Source: UBA1172 sp002457135
Lineage (GTDB): Bacteria > Pseudomonadota > Alphaproteobacteria > Puniceispirillales > UBA1172
Direction of reading: 5' to 3'
NCBI GenBank assembly: GCA_965660935.1
Contig: CBFIBR010000001.1
Location: 1-64,000 of the forward strand
DNA length: 64,000 bases
In this document: one piece after another, positions 34,134-42,460 of the stretch
Numbering within the stretch: position 1 is the first letter of the stretch
Layout: each line of letters begins with the position of its first letter
The notes under the pieces: model-generated
Told to the model about the DNA's origin: nothing
Databases searched by the model: none
The model's input: the letters and a program-made list of their open reading frames with translations, nothing else
Translations under genes and position numbers: made by a program

Positions 34134-35048
34134 TCAGCTGTTGCGCTGAAACGGTTTACCAAGGCAGGCCGGAACGCTGATGAACGAACCCTCCCTTGAG
34201 CGAATGGATATCAATACGAGTGCCCCGATTGTGGCAATATATGGCAGCATTGACAAGAACTGAGGTGGCACCATCCAGCCCCTTGCCTGGCCGGTCAGTT
34301 GCAGGATTGTGATGCCGCCAAAAATCAGCGCCCCGATCAGCAACCGGCCCGGCATCCAGGAGGCAAAGACAACCAGTGCCAGCGCGATCCAGCCCCGGCC
34401 CGCGGTCATGCCCTCTGACCAGTGCGGGGTCAGCACCAGCGGCAGATAGGCCCCGGCCAGCCCCGCCATCATGCCGCCAAACCCCACCGCCAGCCAGCGC
34501 ACAAGGGCGACGTTGTAGCCAAGCGCATGGGCGCTGTTATGTTCATCGCCGACAGCCCGCAAAATCATCCCCCAGCGGGTCCGGAACAGCATGAATGCGA
34601 CCAGCCCGAGGAGGACAAATGCAAGATAGAACAAGAGGTCCTGTTTAAACAGCAGGTCGCCCACCACCGGGATGGATGATATTACCGGCAGCTCGATGAT
34701 AGGCAGGGCGAGGCCCGTTTTGCCAATCAATGGCGCGCCGACCAGCCCGGAAAAGCCGGTGGCAAAGATCGTCAGGGCCAGCCCTGTTGCAACCTGATTG
34801 GTCAGGAGGGTGACAGCGAAAAAGGCAAACAGCATGGCGGTGACAGCACCCGCCGCCGCCCCGGCGATAATACCGCTATAGGGGTTGCCCGTGGCCAGCA
34901 CGGCGCTGAGCGCGGCCACCGCGCCGATCAGCATCATGCCCTCAACCCCGAGGTTGAGCACGCCCGAACGTTCGGCCACCAGCTCACCGGTAGCGGCCAG
35001 CAAGAGCGGGATCGAGGTGGCCAGAACAGTCAGCATCAAGGCGGTCAT
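34134..35048 (-). CDS. ABC transporter permease (nucleoside/BMP-type importer)
   Basis: A 304-residue integral membrane protein of the branched-chain-type permease superfamily. It begins with the TSIPLLLAATGELVAERSGVLNLGVEGMMLIGA segment typical of BMP-linked permeases (NupQ/BmpC-like) and has about eight hydrophobic helices. It follows the second permease by 1 bp and precedes the binding protein by 33 bp, so it is cotranscribed with both. Transport direction (import) follows from the presence of a binding protein. Confidence 0.9.
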   Translation of the reverse strand: MTALMLTVLATSIPLLLAATGELVAERSGVLNLGVEGMMLIGAVAALSAVLATGNPYSGIIAGAAAGAVTAMLFAFFAVTLLTNQVATGLALTIFATGFSGLVGAPLIGKTGLALPIIELPVISSIPVVGDLLFKQDLLFYLAFVLLGLVAFMLFRTRWGMILRAVGDEHNSAHALGYNVALVRWLAVGFGGMMAGLAGAYLPLVLTPHWSEGMTAGRGWIALALVVFASWMPGRLLIGALIFGGITILQLTGQARGWMVPPQFLSMLPYIATIGALVLISIRSREGSFISVPACLGKPFQRNS

Positions 35049-35049
35049 G

Positions 35050-36126
35050 CTAGGCCCTCCCCTTCCATTCGATGCGATACTGCTGGAGGGTCGCGCTCGC
35101 CATGAGATAAAACAGCAGAATGCCCTTGAACAGCCCGCTCACCACTTTGGGGATGCCGAGCGCAATCTGGGCATTGTCGCCGCCCAGTTCCGCCATCGCG
35201 ATCACCAGCCCGGCCAGGATGGTCGCCACCGGATTGAGCCGCGCCAGAAACGCCACGATGATGGCGGTGAAACCGTAGCCAAAGGAAACATTTGGCTGCA
35301 ACTGCCCGATATTGGCCGATACCTCAACCATCCCGGCCAGCCCGGCCATGGCCCCTGATGCTGCCAACACACCATAGATGATGAGCCGGTCACTGAACCC
35401 GGCAAACCGCCCGGCCCGGGGGGCCAGCCCCGCCACCGTGATCTGATAGCCGGGCAGGCTGCGCTGCAGCACGAACCAGATAACAGGGACCAGCACCAGC
35501 GCCAGCAACACGCCGGAATGGAGCTGGCCGATCTGCCCGATAAAAGGCAGTGGCATGCGGTCAATCAGCCCGGCATCCGGGTACATTTTGGTCAGTGGGA
35601 AGCCAAAGGATTTCGGATCACGCAACGGTCCCCTGACAACGAAATCCAGCAGCAGGCTGGCGATATAGGTCAGCATCAGCGTCACCAATATCTCATTGGC
35701 GTTGAAATGCGCGCGCAATGCCGCCGCAATCCCGGCCCATACAGCCCCGGCCAGCATCGCTGTCAGCATCATGGCGGGCAGCAGCAGGGGCGAGGTCGTG
35801 TCCGGGAAGCTGAGGGCAAGCCACCCCGCCGCCATGGCACCAAGAATGAACTGGCCCTCAGCCCCGATATTCCATGCATTGGCGCGGTAGCAGAAAATCA
35901 GGCCAAGGCTGATGATGATCAGGGGGCAGGCCTTGACCAGCAGATCACCGACACGGTCAACCCGCCCGAAAGGCGAGATGAAGAAGTGATACAAGGCCTC
36001 CCCCGGTTGGTAGCCGAGGAGGGCAAAAATCAGCGCACCCGTCACCACGGTAGCCGCCACCGCCACCACCGAGGACAGCACCACCTGCCCGGTTGAGACA
36101 CGATCTCGCGGGATCAGCCGGATCAT
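35050..36126 (-). CDS. ABC transporter permease (nucleoside/BMP-type importer)
   Basis: The 358-residue partner permease (NupP/BmpB-like). After the first helix (about 15-37) comes the family segment KACPLIIISLGLIFCYRANAWNIGAEGQF, then several helices and a SxNIGQLQPNVSFGYGFTAIIVAFLARLNP loop. It overlaps the 3' end of the ATPase gene by 4 bp (ATGA) and ends 1 bp before the next permease. It probably forms the heterodimeric channel with that permease. Confidence 0.9.
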   Translation of the reverse strand: MIRLIPRDRVSTGQVVLSSVVAVAATVVTGALIFALLGYQPGEALYHFFISPFGRVDRVGDLLVKACPLIIISLGLIFCYRANAWNIGAEGQFILGAMAAGWLALSFPDTTSPLLLPAMMLTAMLAGAVWAGIAAALRAHFNANEILVTLMLTYIASLLLDFVVRGPLRDPKSFGFPLTKMYPDAGLIDRMPLPFIGQIGQLHSGVLLALVLVPVIWFVLQRSLPGYQITVAGLAPRAGRFAGFSDRLIIYGVLAASGAMAGLAGMVEVSANIGQLQPNVSFGYGFTAIIVAFLARLNPVATILAGLVIAMAELGGDNAQIALGIPKVVSGLFKGILLFYLMASATLQQYRIEWKGRA

Positions 36127-37685
36127 GCCGCCGTCTCCCCGCCCATGAGCAGGCCGATAGCCTCCACCGTCATCTCGCCTGCGGGTTTCACAGCCGAAAG
36201 CCGGCCACCATGCAGGACCGTGATATGACTGGCGAGGGCCAGAATTTCCTCAAGGTCCTGGCTGATCAGGATGATGGCGCAACCGCTTTCGGCAAGGCTC
36301 AGCAACTGCCGCCTGATGAGGGAGGCTGCACCGACATCAACACCCCATGTCGGCTGCACCACCACCGCTACCCTGGGGTTGGCGAGCAGCATCCGGCCAA
36401 GAATGAATTTCTGCAAATTGCCACCCGAAAGCTGGCTTGCCAGCGGGTCATCCTCTGGCACGCGGACATCGTTGCCCCGGATGATGCTGGCGGTATCGGG
36501 GCTGGCGGCCATGGGGCTGGCCATCAGTCTTTTCCAGAACGGGCCTTGTTGCTGATAGTGATGAAACCGGGTCAGGAAGGTGTTGCTCGATAATGCCATT
36601 TCAGGGATGGCGGCATGGCCGTTGCGTTCCTCGGGGACAGCCTCAATACCGTGCTGGCGGCGCGCTGATGGGCCAAGCTGGCCGATATCCGTGTTGCCTA
36701 GCATGATAACCCCGGGGCCGGGGCATCGCCATTCGCCGCTCAATGCCTCAGCCAGTTCACCCTGGCCATTGCCCGAAACACCGGCAATCCCCAGAATTTC
36801 ACCGGCCCGCAATTCCAGCGAAATACCGCTCAACGCAGTGGCGAAATCGTGGCTGGCCGGACGCTCAAGCCCATTGATGCTGAGGCGGATTTCAGCGGAG
36901 AGTTTATCACTATTGTCAGTTCGGGTGTCTGGACGGCGTTCGACATGATCGATGCCGCCGCCCACCATCATCTCAGCCAGGGCGCGGGTGCTGCTCTGTT
37001 TCGGGGTTGTACTGCCGACATTGCGGCCGCCCCGCAGCACCGTTGCGGTATCGGCGAGGGTGATCACCTCATTCAGCTTGTGGCTGATATAGAGGATGGC
37101 GCATCCATCCGCCGCCAGTTGACGCAGGACCACGAAAAGCTGATCGATTTCCTGGGGGGTCAGAACGCTAGTCGGTTCATCCATGATCAGGAGGCGCGGG
37201 TTCTGCAACAGGCAGCGCAGGATTTCAACACGCTGTTTTTCCCCGACTGAAAGCCGCCCGACAGGCCGGTCAGGGTTTATATCCAGCCCCCGGCGTTGCG
37301 ATTCGGCCATGATCCGCGCCCGCAACGCATCCAGCCCTTCACCCTTCTGGCCCTTTTCGGGTTCAAGGGCGATGGCGATATTTTCCAGCACCGACAGTGC
37401 CGGGAACAGCGAAAAATGCTGGAACACCATGGCAATGCCCATGGAACGGGCCAGCCTGGGGGAGGTGATTTCAACATCATCACCGCGCCATAGCAGCCGC
37501 CCGTCATCGGGTTGCAACACGCCATACAGCATCTTCACAAAGGTTGATTTACCGGCCCCGTTTTCACCCAGCAGGGCATGGATTTCGCCCTCATTAATGG
37601 TCAGCGATACCGCATCATTGGCGGTAAAATCACCAAAGGATCTGGAGATGCTCTCCGCAACCAGAAGGGGTGTCTTTATCGTCAT
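36123..37685 (-). CDS. ABC transporter ATP-binding protein with two ABC domains (BMP-type importer)
   Basis: A 520-residue double-ABC ATPase (NupO/BmpA-like). The N-terminal cassette is complete: Walker A GENGAGKST, signature LSVGEKQR and Walker B LLIMDEPTSVL. The C-terminal cassette is the usual degenerate type: GVSGNGQGEL lacks the P-loop lysine, the signature is LSGGNLQK, and VVVQPTWGVDVGA replaces Walker B. One active and one inactive site is normal for this importer family. It is the first gene of the operon, 113 bp downstream of the DMT permease stop. Confidence 0.92.
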   Translation of the reverse strand: MTIKTPLLVAESISRSFGDFTANDAVSLTINEGEIHALLGENGAGKSTFVKMLYGVLQPDDGRLLWRGDDVEITSPRLARSMGIAMVFQHFSLFPALSVLENIAIALEPEKGQKGEGLDALRARIMAESQRRGLDINPDRPVGRLSVGEKQRVEILRCLLQNPRLLIMDEPTSVLTPQEIDQLFVVLRQLAADGCAILYISHKLNEVITLADTATVLRGGRNVGSTTPKQSSTRALAEMMVGGGIDHVERRPDTRTDNSDKLSAEIRLSINGLERPASHDFATALSGISLELRAGEILGIAGVSGNGQGELAEALSGEWRCPGPGVIMLGNTDIGQLGPSARRQHGIEAVPEERNGHAAIPEMALSSNTFLTRFHHYQQQGPFWKRLMASPMAASPDTASIIRGNDVRVPEDDPLASQLSGGNLQKFILGRMLLANPRVAVVVQPTWGVDVGAASLIRRQLLSLAESGCAIILISQDLEEILALASHITVLHGGRLSAVKPAGEMTVEAIGLLMGGETAA

Positions 37686-37798
37686 CGTTGTGGGATACCG
37701 AGTTGCAGGATACCGACGGGAAAATGAAACTCTACTATGCTTGCCCTGGATTGGCCAGCCCTTGAACTGGCCAAAATTAAGGGGCAGGGAGCGGGTGA

Positions 37799-38761
37799 TT
37801 ATCGGCTGGCCTCAACCCTTTTTTCGGCGCTGGCCTGCCCCCTTGTTTCACGGTGAAAAAGATACAGCCCAGAGCCGATGATGAGGGCAACACCGATGAT
37901 CGTCGGGGTGTCGGGAATATCGCCAAACACCAGGAACCCGAACACCGTTGCCCCGATAATCTCAATATACTGGAACGGGGCCAGCATGCTGGCCGGGGCG
38001 CGGGCCACGGCAACAACAAGGGTCAGGTGACCGATGGTGGAAACCAGCCCCAGCCCGATGACCCAGTAGATGGCGATGCCCTGGGGCAGGGATGGTGCCA
38101 GCACCGTGATATTCAGCCCCTCACCGGCCCCGAGCGCAAGCGCCATCACCAGCACCGCCGATAGCCCCACCATCCATTGCATCTGAAACGGGTTGACCTG
38201 ACCCGAAATCCGCCGTGTCAGCAGAAAGTAAAACGCAAAACAGAGCGCCGCCCCCAGGGGCAGCAGGGCAGGTGCGCCAACCTCGGCAAAGCTGGGCCTG
38301 ATGATGATCATGGCGCCGCCAAAGCCGACAATGATGGCGGCTATCCGCCTGATATGGATACGCTCCCCCAGAAAGATAACGCACAGCAGGGTCAGGATCA
38401 TCGGTTCAACAAAAAAGATCGAAATGGCCACCGCGATGGAAAGGTAATTGAGCGCGGCAAAGAAAAACAGTGTCGCCCCTGCCAACAGGACCCCGCGGGC
38501 AAACTGGATGACCAGCGTACCCTGGGGCAGAACCCACAGCCGGAACCAGATGATCACGGGTGTCAGCAACAGCGTTTGCAGGAAAAACCGGTACCACACG
38601 ACCTGCCCCGGTGACATGGTCTGCCCCAGCAGTTTGGCAAAAACATCAATGCCGGGGATGATGAGCATCGCCAGCGCCATCAGCAGCATGCCCTGCAAAT
38701 GCGTTGACTGGCCGTGGGCTGATTGGCCGGGGCCGATGCTGAAAAGTTGGCGGGGGTTCAT
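37799..38761 (-). CDS. DMT-superfamily (EamA) permease
   Basis: A 320-residue protein with ten predicted transmembrane helices in two EamA repeats (about 28-165 and 175-300). Motifs include WYRFFLQTLLLTPVII, SIFFVEPMILTLLCVIFLGERI and APFQYIEIIGATVFGFLVFGDIPD. DMT permeases export or import small metabolites; the sequence does not give the substrate. It shares a 131-bp divergent promoter region with suyAB-slcC-comC, so a role in sulfonate or sulfolactate transport is possible but unproven. It may also lie in one transcript with the ABC importer downstream. Confidence 0.8.
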   Translation of the reverse strand: MNPRQLFSIGPGQSAHGQSTHLQGMLLMALAMLIIPGIDVFAKLLGQTMSPGQVVWYRFFLQTLLLTPVIIWFRLWVLPQGTLVIQFARGVLLAGATLFFFAALNYLSIAVAISIFFVEPMILTLLCVIFLGERIHIRRIAAIIVGFGGAMIIIRPSFAEVGAPALLPLGAALCFAFYFLLTRRISGQVNPFQMQWMVGLSAVLVMALALGAGEGLNITVLAPSLPQGIAIYWVIGLGLVSTIGHLTLVVAVARAPASMLAPFQYIEIIGATVFGFLVFGDIPDTPTIIGVALIIGSGLYLFHRETRGQASAEKRVEASR

Positions 38762-38823
38762 GGTGATCCGGGAAATTGTTTTGCGGGAGTATGATAGGAT
38801 TTTGAAATTTCTTCCACATGTCT

Positions 38824-38835
38824 TTCGCTTGCGAA
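38824..38835. promoter_or_regulatory. Inverted repeat in the DMT/suyA divergent promoter
   Basis: TTCGC-TT-GCGAA, a perfect 12-bp palindrome with a 2-bp centre, sits mid-way between the divergent DMT permease and suyA genes, where a repressor or activator of the sulfolactate operon could bind. No regulator gene is adjacent. Confidence 0.35.
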
Positions 38836-38892
38836 TGATAGCAACTGATCTATGGTGGGGAAATTCCGATAATCAAAAGGGAGGAAATCGCT

Positions 38893-39180
38893 ATGGCAGA
38901 ACCGCATCTTCTTGTCCATCACAACGGTGACAATGTCGGCGTTGTCGTTATTGAAAACCTGAAAGCCGGTACCGAAATGCTGTGCGTTGTAACCGAGGAT
39001 AATTCCGATTTCACCATGGTGGTCAACCACGATGTTCCCATCGGTCACAAGGTTGCGCTGGTGGATTTCAGTGCAGGCGACACCGTGATGAAATACGGTC
39101 AGGACATAGGCCGGATCACCGCATCCGCCGGTAAGGGCGACCACGTTCATGTCCAAAACTTGAAAACCAAACGCTGGTAG
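38893..39180 (+). CDS. suyA: (2R)-sulfolactate sulfo-lyase subunit alpha
   Basis: A 95-residue SAF-domain protein (EPHLLVHHNGDNVGVVVIENLKAG, then FTMVVNHDVPIGHKVALVDF, ending VHVQNLKTKRW). The length, N-terminal HLLVHH and C-terminal LKTKRW match SuyA, the small subunit of sulfolactate sulfo-lyase, rather than the altronate dehydratase N-domain. With SuyB it splits (R)-sulfolactate to pyruvate and sulfite using Fe2+. GGGAGG precedes the ATG. suyB follows 9 bp later, and the operon continues with slcC and comC, strengthening the assignment. Confidence 0.85.
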   Translation: MAEPHLLVHHNGDNVGVVVIENLKAGTEMLCVVTEDNSDFTMVVNHDVPIGHKVALVDFSAGDTVMKYGQDIGRITASAGKGDHVHVQNLKTKRW

Positions 39181-39189
39181 GAGGGGATC

Positions 39190-40362
39190 ATGGCATCCAA
39201 CAACAGTTTTTTCGGGTATCGGCGTGAAAACGGCCGTGTCGGGGTTCGCAATTATGTTGCCATCCTGCCCGTCGATGACATTTCCAACGCCGCGTGTGAA
39301 AACGTGGCCAAAAATATTCAGGGCACCATGGCGCTGCCGCATTCCTATGGCCGCCTGCAATTCGGTGAAGACCTGGAGCTGCATTTCCGCACCATCATCG
39401 GTGCCGGTTCCAACCCCAATATTGCGGCCTGTATCGTGATCGGGATTGAGCCGGGCTGGACCCAGAAGATCGTCGATGGCATCGCCAGCACAGGCAAGCC
39501 TGTTGCCGGGTTTTCCATCGAACAGAACGGCGATATCAATACCATTGCCGCCGCATCCCGCACCGCCAAGGAATTCGTTCACATGACGAGCGAATACCAG
39601 CGTGAGGAATGCCCGGTGTCGGATCTGTGGGTTTCCACCAAATGCGGTGAGAGCGATACCACCACCGGCCTGTCATCATGCCCTACGGTCGGCAACATGT
39701 ACGACAAGCTGCTGCCCGAAGGCATCTATGGCTGCTTTGGCGAGACCTCGGAAATCACCGGGGCCGAGCATCTCTGCCGTGATCGTGCCGCCACCCCCGA
39801 AGCAGGTGAGAAGTTCATGCAGATCTGGCAATCCTATCAGGATGACGTGATCGAGCAGTTCAAGACCTCAGACCTGTCGGAAAGCCAGCCCACCAAGGGC
39901 AATATCGAAGGTGGCCTCACCACGATTGAGGAAAAGGCGCTCGGCAATCTTGAAAAGATCGGCCGCACCAGCACCTATATCGATGCCCTCGGCCCGGCGG
40001 AAAAACCTGAAATGGGACCTGGCCTCTATTTCATGGATACATCATCGGCGGCGGCTGAATGCGTCACCCTGATGGCGGCGGCGGGTTATGTTGTGCATAC
40101 CTTCCCCACCGGGCAGGGTAACGTCGTTGGCAACCCGATTGTTCCCGTGATCAAGATCACCGGCAACCCGCGCACGGTCCGCACCATGAGCGAGCATGTC
40201 GATGTCGATGTCTCCGGCGTGCTGCGGCGTGAGATGACAATCGATGAGGCCGGTGACAGCCTGATTGAGATGATCCGCCGCACCGCCAATGGCCGCATGA
40301 CCGCGGCCGAGGCCCTCAACCACCGTGAATTTGTGATGACCAAACTCTACCGTAGTGCCTAG
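39190..40362 (+). CDS. suyB: (2R)-sulfolactate sulfo-lyase subunit beta
   Basis: The 390-residue large subunit, related to UxaA/altronate dehydratase C-domains. It begins [16 protein letters not shown] and has [56 protein letters not shown] and the closing [18 protein letters not shown] segment. The cysteines in CGESDTT and the DTSSAAAE motif fit the metal/substrate pocket of this family. Together with SuyA it releases sulfite from (R)-sulfolactate, leaving pyruvate. Sulfite disposal genes (e.g. soe/sor or an exporter) are not in this window. Confidence 0.88.
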   Translation: MASNNSFFGYRRENGRVGVRNYVAILPVDDISNAACENVAKNIQGTMALPHSYGRLQFGEDLELHFRTIIGAGSNPNIAACIVIGIEPGWTQKIVDGIASTGKPVAGFSIEQNGDINTIAAASRTAKEFVHMTSEYQREECPVSDLWVSTKCGESDTTTGLSSCPTVGNMYDKLLPEGIYGCFGETSEITGAEHLCRDRAATPEAGEKFMQIWQSYQDDVIEQFKTSDLSESQPTKGNIEGGLTTIEEKALGNLEKIGRTSTYIDALGPAEKPEMGPGLYFMDTSSAAAECVTLMAAAGYVVHTFPTGQGNVVGNPIVPVIKITGNPRTVRTMSEHVDVDVSGVLRREMTIDEAGDSLIEMIRRTANGRMTAAEALNHREFVMTKLYRSA

Positions 40363-40368
40363 GCACCG

Positions 40369-41298
40369 ATGGCAGAGATCGTTATCACCGAATTTATGGA
40401 ACAATCGGCGGTCAGTTCACTGGCTGCCGATTTTGACTGTCTCTATGACCCCCGACTGGTCGATGATGCCGCCCGCATTCATGCCATGCTGGCGGATTGC
40501 CGGGGGCTGATTGTCCGCAACCGGACCCGCGTTGATGCGGCGATGATGGATGCGGCCCCCAACCTCAGGGTTATTGGCAGGCTGGGTGTCGGGCTGGATA
40601 ACATTGATCTTGATGCAGCGGCGGAGCGCGGTATCAGGGTCTGCCCGGCAACAGGCGCCAATGCGGCATGTGTGGCTGAATACGTTTTGCTGGCCACGCT
40701 TCACCTGCTCAGGCCACTGACCCTTGCAACCGCGCCGATGCTTGCCGGTGATTTCCCGCGTCCGGCCTTTTCCAACGGCAGGGAGATCGGCGGCAGGGTG
40801 CTGGGCCTGATCGGCGGCGGCATGATCGGGCGTGAAGTGGCGCGCCGCGCCATCCCGCTTGGCATGACCGTGCTGGTGGCGGACCCGATGCTGGAACACG
40901 GGGTCCAGGATGATGGCTCGGAGGTCGTCAGCCTCAATGACTGCCTGAGCCGTGCTGATGCTGTCTCGCTCCATATCCCGCTGACACCTGAAACCGCTGG
41001 TATGATGAGCGGTGCCATGCTGGCCCGGATGAAACCGGGGTCGGTGCTGATCAACACGGCCCGTGGCGGGATTGTCGATCACGCGGCGCTGGCCAGGCTG
41101 ATGCGTGATGGCCGGATCAGTGGTGCTGCGCTTGATGTGTTTGATGACGAACCGGCCTCGGCAGAAAGCCTGGCCATGTTTGACGGCATCGAAAACCTGA
41201 TCCTGACCCCCCATATCGCCGGCCTGACCGAGGAATCCAATCATCGTGTTTCCGGCATTACGGCTGATCAGGTTCGCGCTGCGCTGGAGGAAGGCTGA
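40369..41298 (+). CDS. slcC: (S)-sulfolactate dehydrogenase
   Basis: A 309-residue D-isomer-specific 2-hydroxyacid dehydrogenase. The N-terminal substrate domain contains VRNRTRVDAAMMDAAPNLRVIGRLGVGLDNID. The Rossmann motif is LGLIGGGMIGREVA. The catalytic Arg (NTARGGIVDHAAL), Glu (DVFDDEPA) and His (LTPHIAG) are all present. Within suyAB-slcC-comC the natural role is SlcC, oxidising (S)-sulfolactate to 3-sulfopyruvate with NAD. Its TGA overlaps the comC ATG. Without the operon context it would only be called a 2-hydroxyacid dehydrogenase. Confidence 0.82.
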   Translation: MAEIVITEFMEQSAVSSLAADFDCLYDPRLVDDAARIHAMLADCRGLIVRNRTRVDAAMMDAAPNLRVIGRLGVGLDNIDLDAAAERGIRVCPATGANAACVAEYVLLATLHLLRPLTLATAPMLAGDFPRPAFSNGREIGGRVLGLIGGGMIGREVARRAIPLGMTVLVADPMLEHGVQDDGSEVVSLNDCLSRADAVSLHIPLTPETAGMMSGAMLARMKPGSVLINTARGGIVDHAALARLMRDGRISGAALDVFDDEPASAESLAMFDGIENLILTPHIAGLTEESNHRVSGITADQVRAALEEG

Positions 41299-42290
41299 TG
41301 GCCAATCTGAACCCGTCTGAACTTGAGGGCATCATCACCGAAGCCCTGATGGCCAACCGCACGGCTGAGGGCAACGCCAGGTCGGTGGCACGGGCGCTGG
41401 TGCTGGCTGAAATTGACGGCAAGAAAGGCCACGGCCTGTCCCGGGTGCCGAGCTATGCCGGTCAGGCGCAATCGGGCAAGGTTGATGGCCATGCCTCCCC
41501 GGGGGCGGAATCCCCGCGCCCGGGTGTGCTGGCCATTGATGCCGGTCACGGTTTCGCCTATCCCGCCTTTGATCTGATGCAATCGGCCTTGCCTGAGATG
41601 GCTCAACGGAACGGTATTGCCATGGCCGCGATCCGCCGGTCGCATCATTACGGCGTGGCCGGTCATCATGTTGAAAAGCTGGCTGATCAGGGGCTGGTCG
41701 CGCTGCTGTTTGGCAACACCCCGGCGGCGATGGCACCCTGGGGCGGCAAGACTCCGCTGTTCGGCACCAACCCCATTGCCTTTGCTGCCCCCGTTGCGGG
41801 GAGGGAGCCGATGGTGATCGACCTTGCCACGTCACGGGTGGCGCGGGGCAATATCCTCACCGCCAGCCAGAAAGGCAACCCGATCCCTGAGGGCTGGGCG
41901 CTTGATGCCGATGGTGCGCCGACGACTGATCCTGCCGCCGCGCTCAAGGGCAGCATGGTGCCGATGGCCGGGGCCAAGGGGGCCGCGCTCGCGCTCATGA
42001 TTGAGGTGCTGGCAGCGGCCCTGACCGGGGCAGCCTTCGGGCGTGACGCGACATCCTTTTTTGACGCCGGGGGAAACCCGCCGAACACCGGCCAGCTGAT
42101 GATCGCGATTGACCCCTCAGCCACCGCCGATGATATGGCGGGTCGGCTGGCCATGCTGGCGGGACTGATTGAGGATGACGGGGCAAGACTGCCCGGTTCA
42201 TCCCGCATGGCGAGGAGGCAGGCCGCCGCCACTGACGGGCTGGATGTTGATGCCGCCGCCCTTGATGCTGCCGTCACGCTCGGCCGATAA
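41298..42290 (+). CDS. comC: (R)-sulfolactate dehydrogenase, ComC type
   Basis: A 330-residue malate/L-lactate dehydrogenase-family (Ldh2) oxidoreductase. Motifs include GKKGHGLSRVPSYAGQAQSGKVD, DAGHGFAYPAFD, RRSHHYGVAGHHVEKLADQGLVAL and the cofactor region GTNPIAFAAP. In known sulfolactate gene clusters ComC interconverts sulfopyruvate and (R)-sulfolactate. SlcC plus ComC therefore racemise the substrate so that SuyAB can use both enantiomers. The TGATG overlap with slcC shows coupled expression. The next gene begins 170 bp later after a tandem-repeat region, so the operon probably ends here. Confidence 0.82.
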   Translation: MANLNPSELEGIITEALMANRTAEGNARSVARALVLAEIDGKKGHGLSRVPSYAGQAQSGKVDGHASPGAESPRPGVLAIDAGHGFAYPAFDLMQSALPEMAQRNGIAMAAIRRSHHYGVAGHHVEKLADQGLVALLFGNTPAAMAPWGGKTPLFGTNPIAFAAPVAGREPMVIDLATSRVARGNILTASQKGNPIPEGWALDADGAPTTDPAAALKGSMVPMAGAKGAALALMIEVLAAALTGAAFGRDATSFFDAGGNPPNTGQLMIAIDPSATADDMAGRLAMLAGLIEDDGARLPGSSRMARRQAAATDGLDVDAAALDAAVTLGR

Positions 42291-42382
42291 TCCATCCTCT
42301 TCATAAAAACGTCCGGCTGGTGTCGATTTTCATCAGGTATCGATTGATCTTGAGCAGAAATCCCATATTCTTCATCAGCCCC

Positions 42383-42416
42383 CATAAGCTTCTTGAACCC
42401 ATAAGATTCTTGAACA
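42383..42416 (+). repeat. 17-bp direct repeat upstream of the FadJ-like operon
   Basis: Two adjacent 17-bp units, CATAAGCTTCTTGAACC and CATAAGATTCTTGAACA, differ at two positions. They lie about 45 bp upstream of the 42461 start, in the likely promoter region, and could be a regulator binding site or a simple tandem duplication. Confidence 0.55.
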
Positions 42417-42460
42417 ATGCCGGGACTTGAATAGACTTGTTGTTACAGCGGAGGATGATG

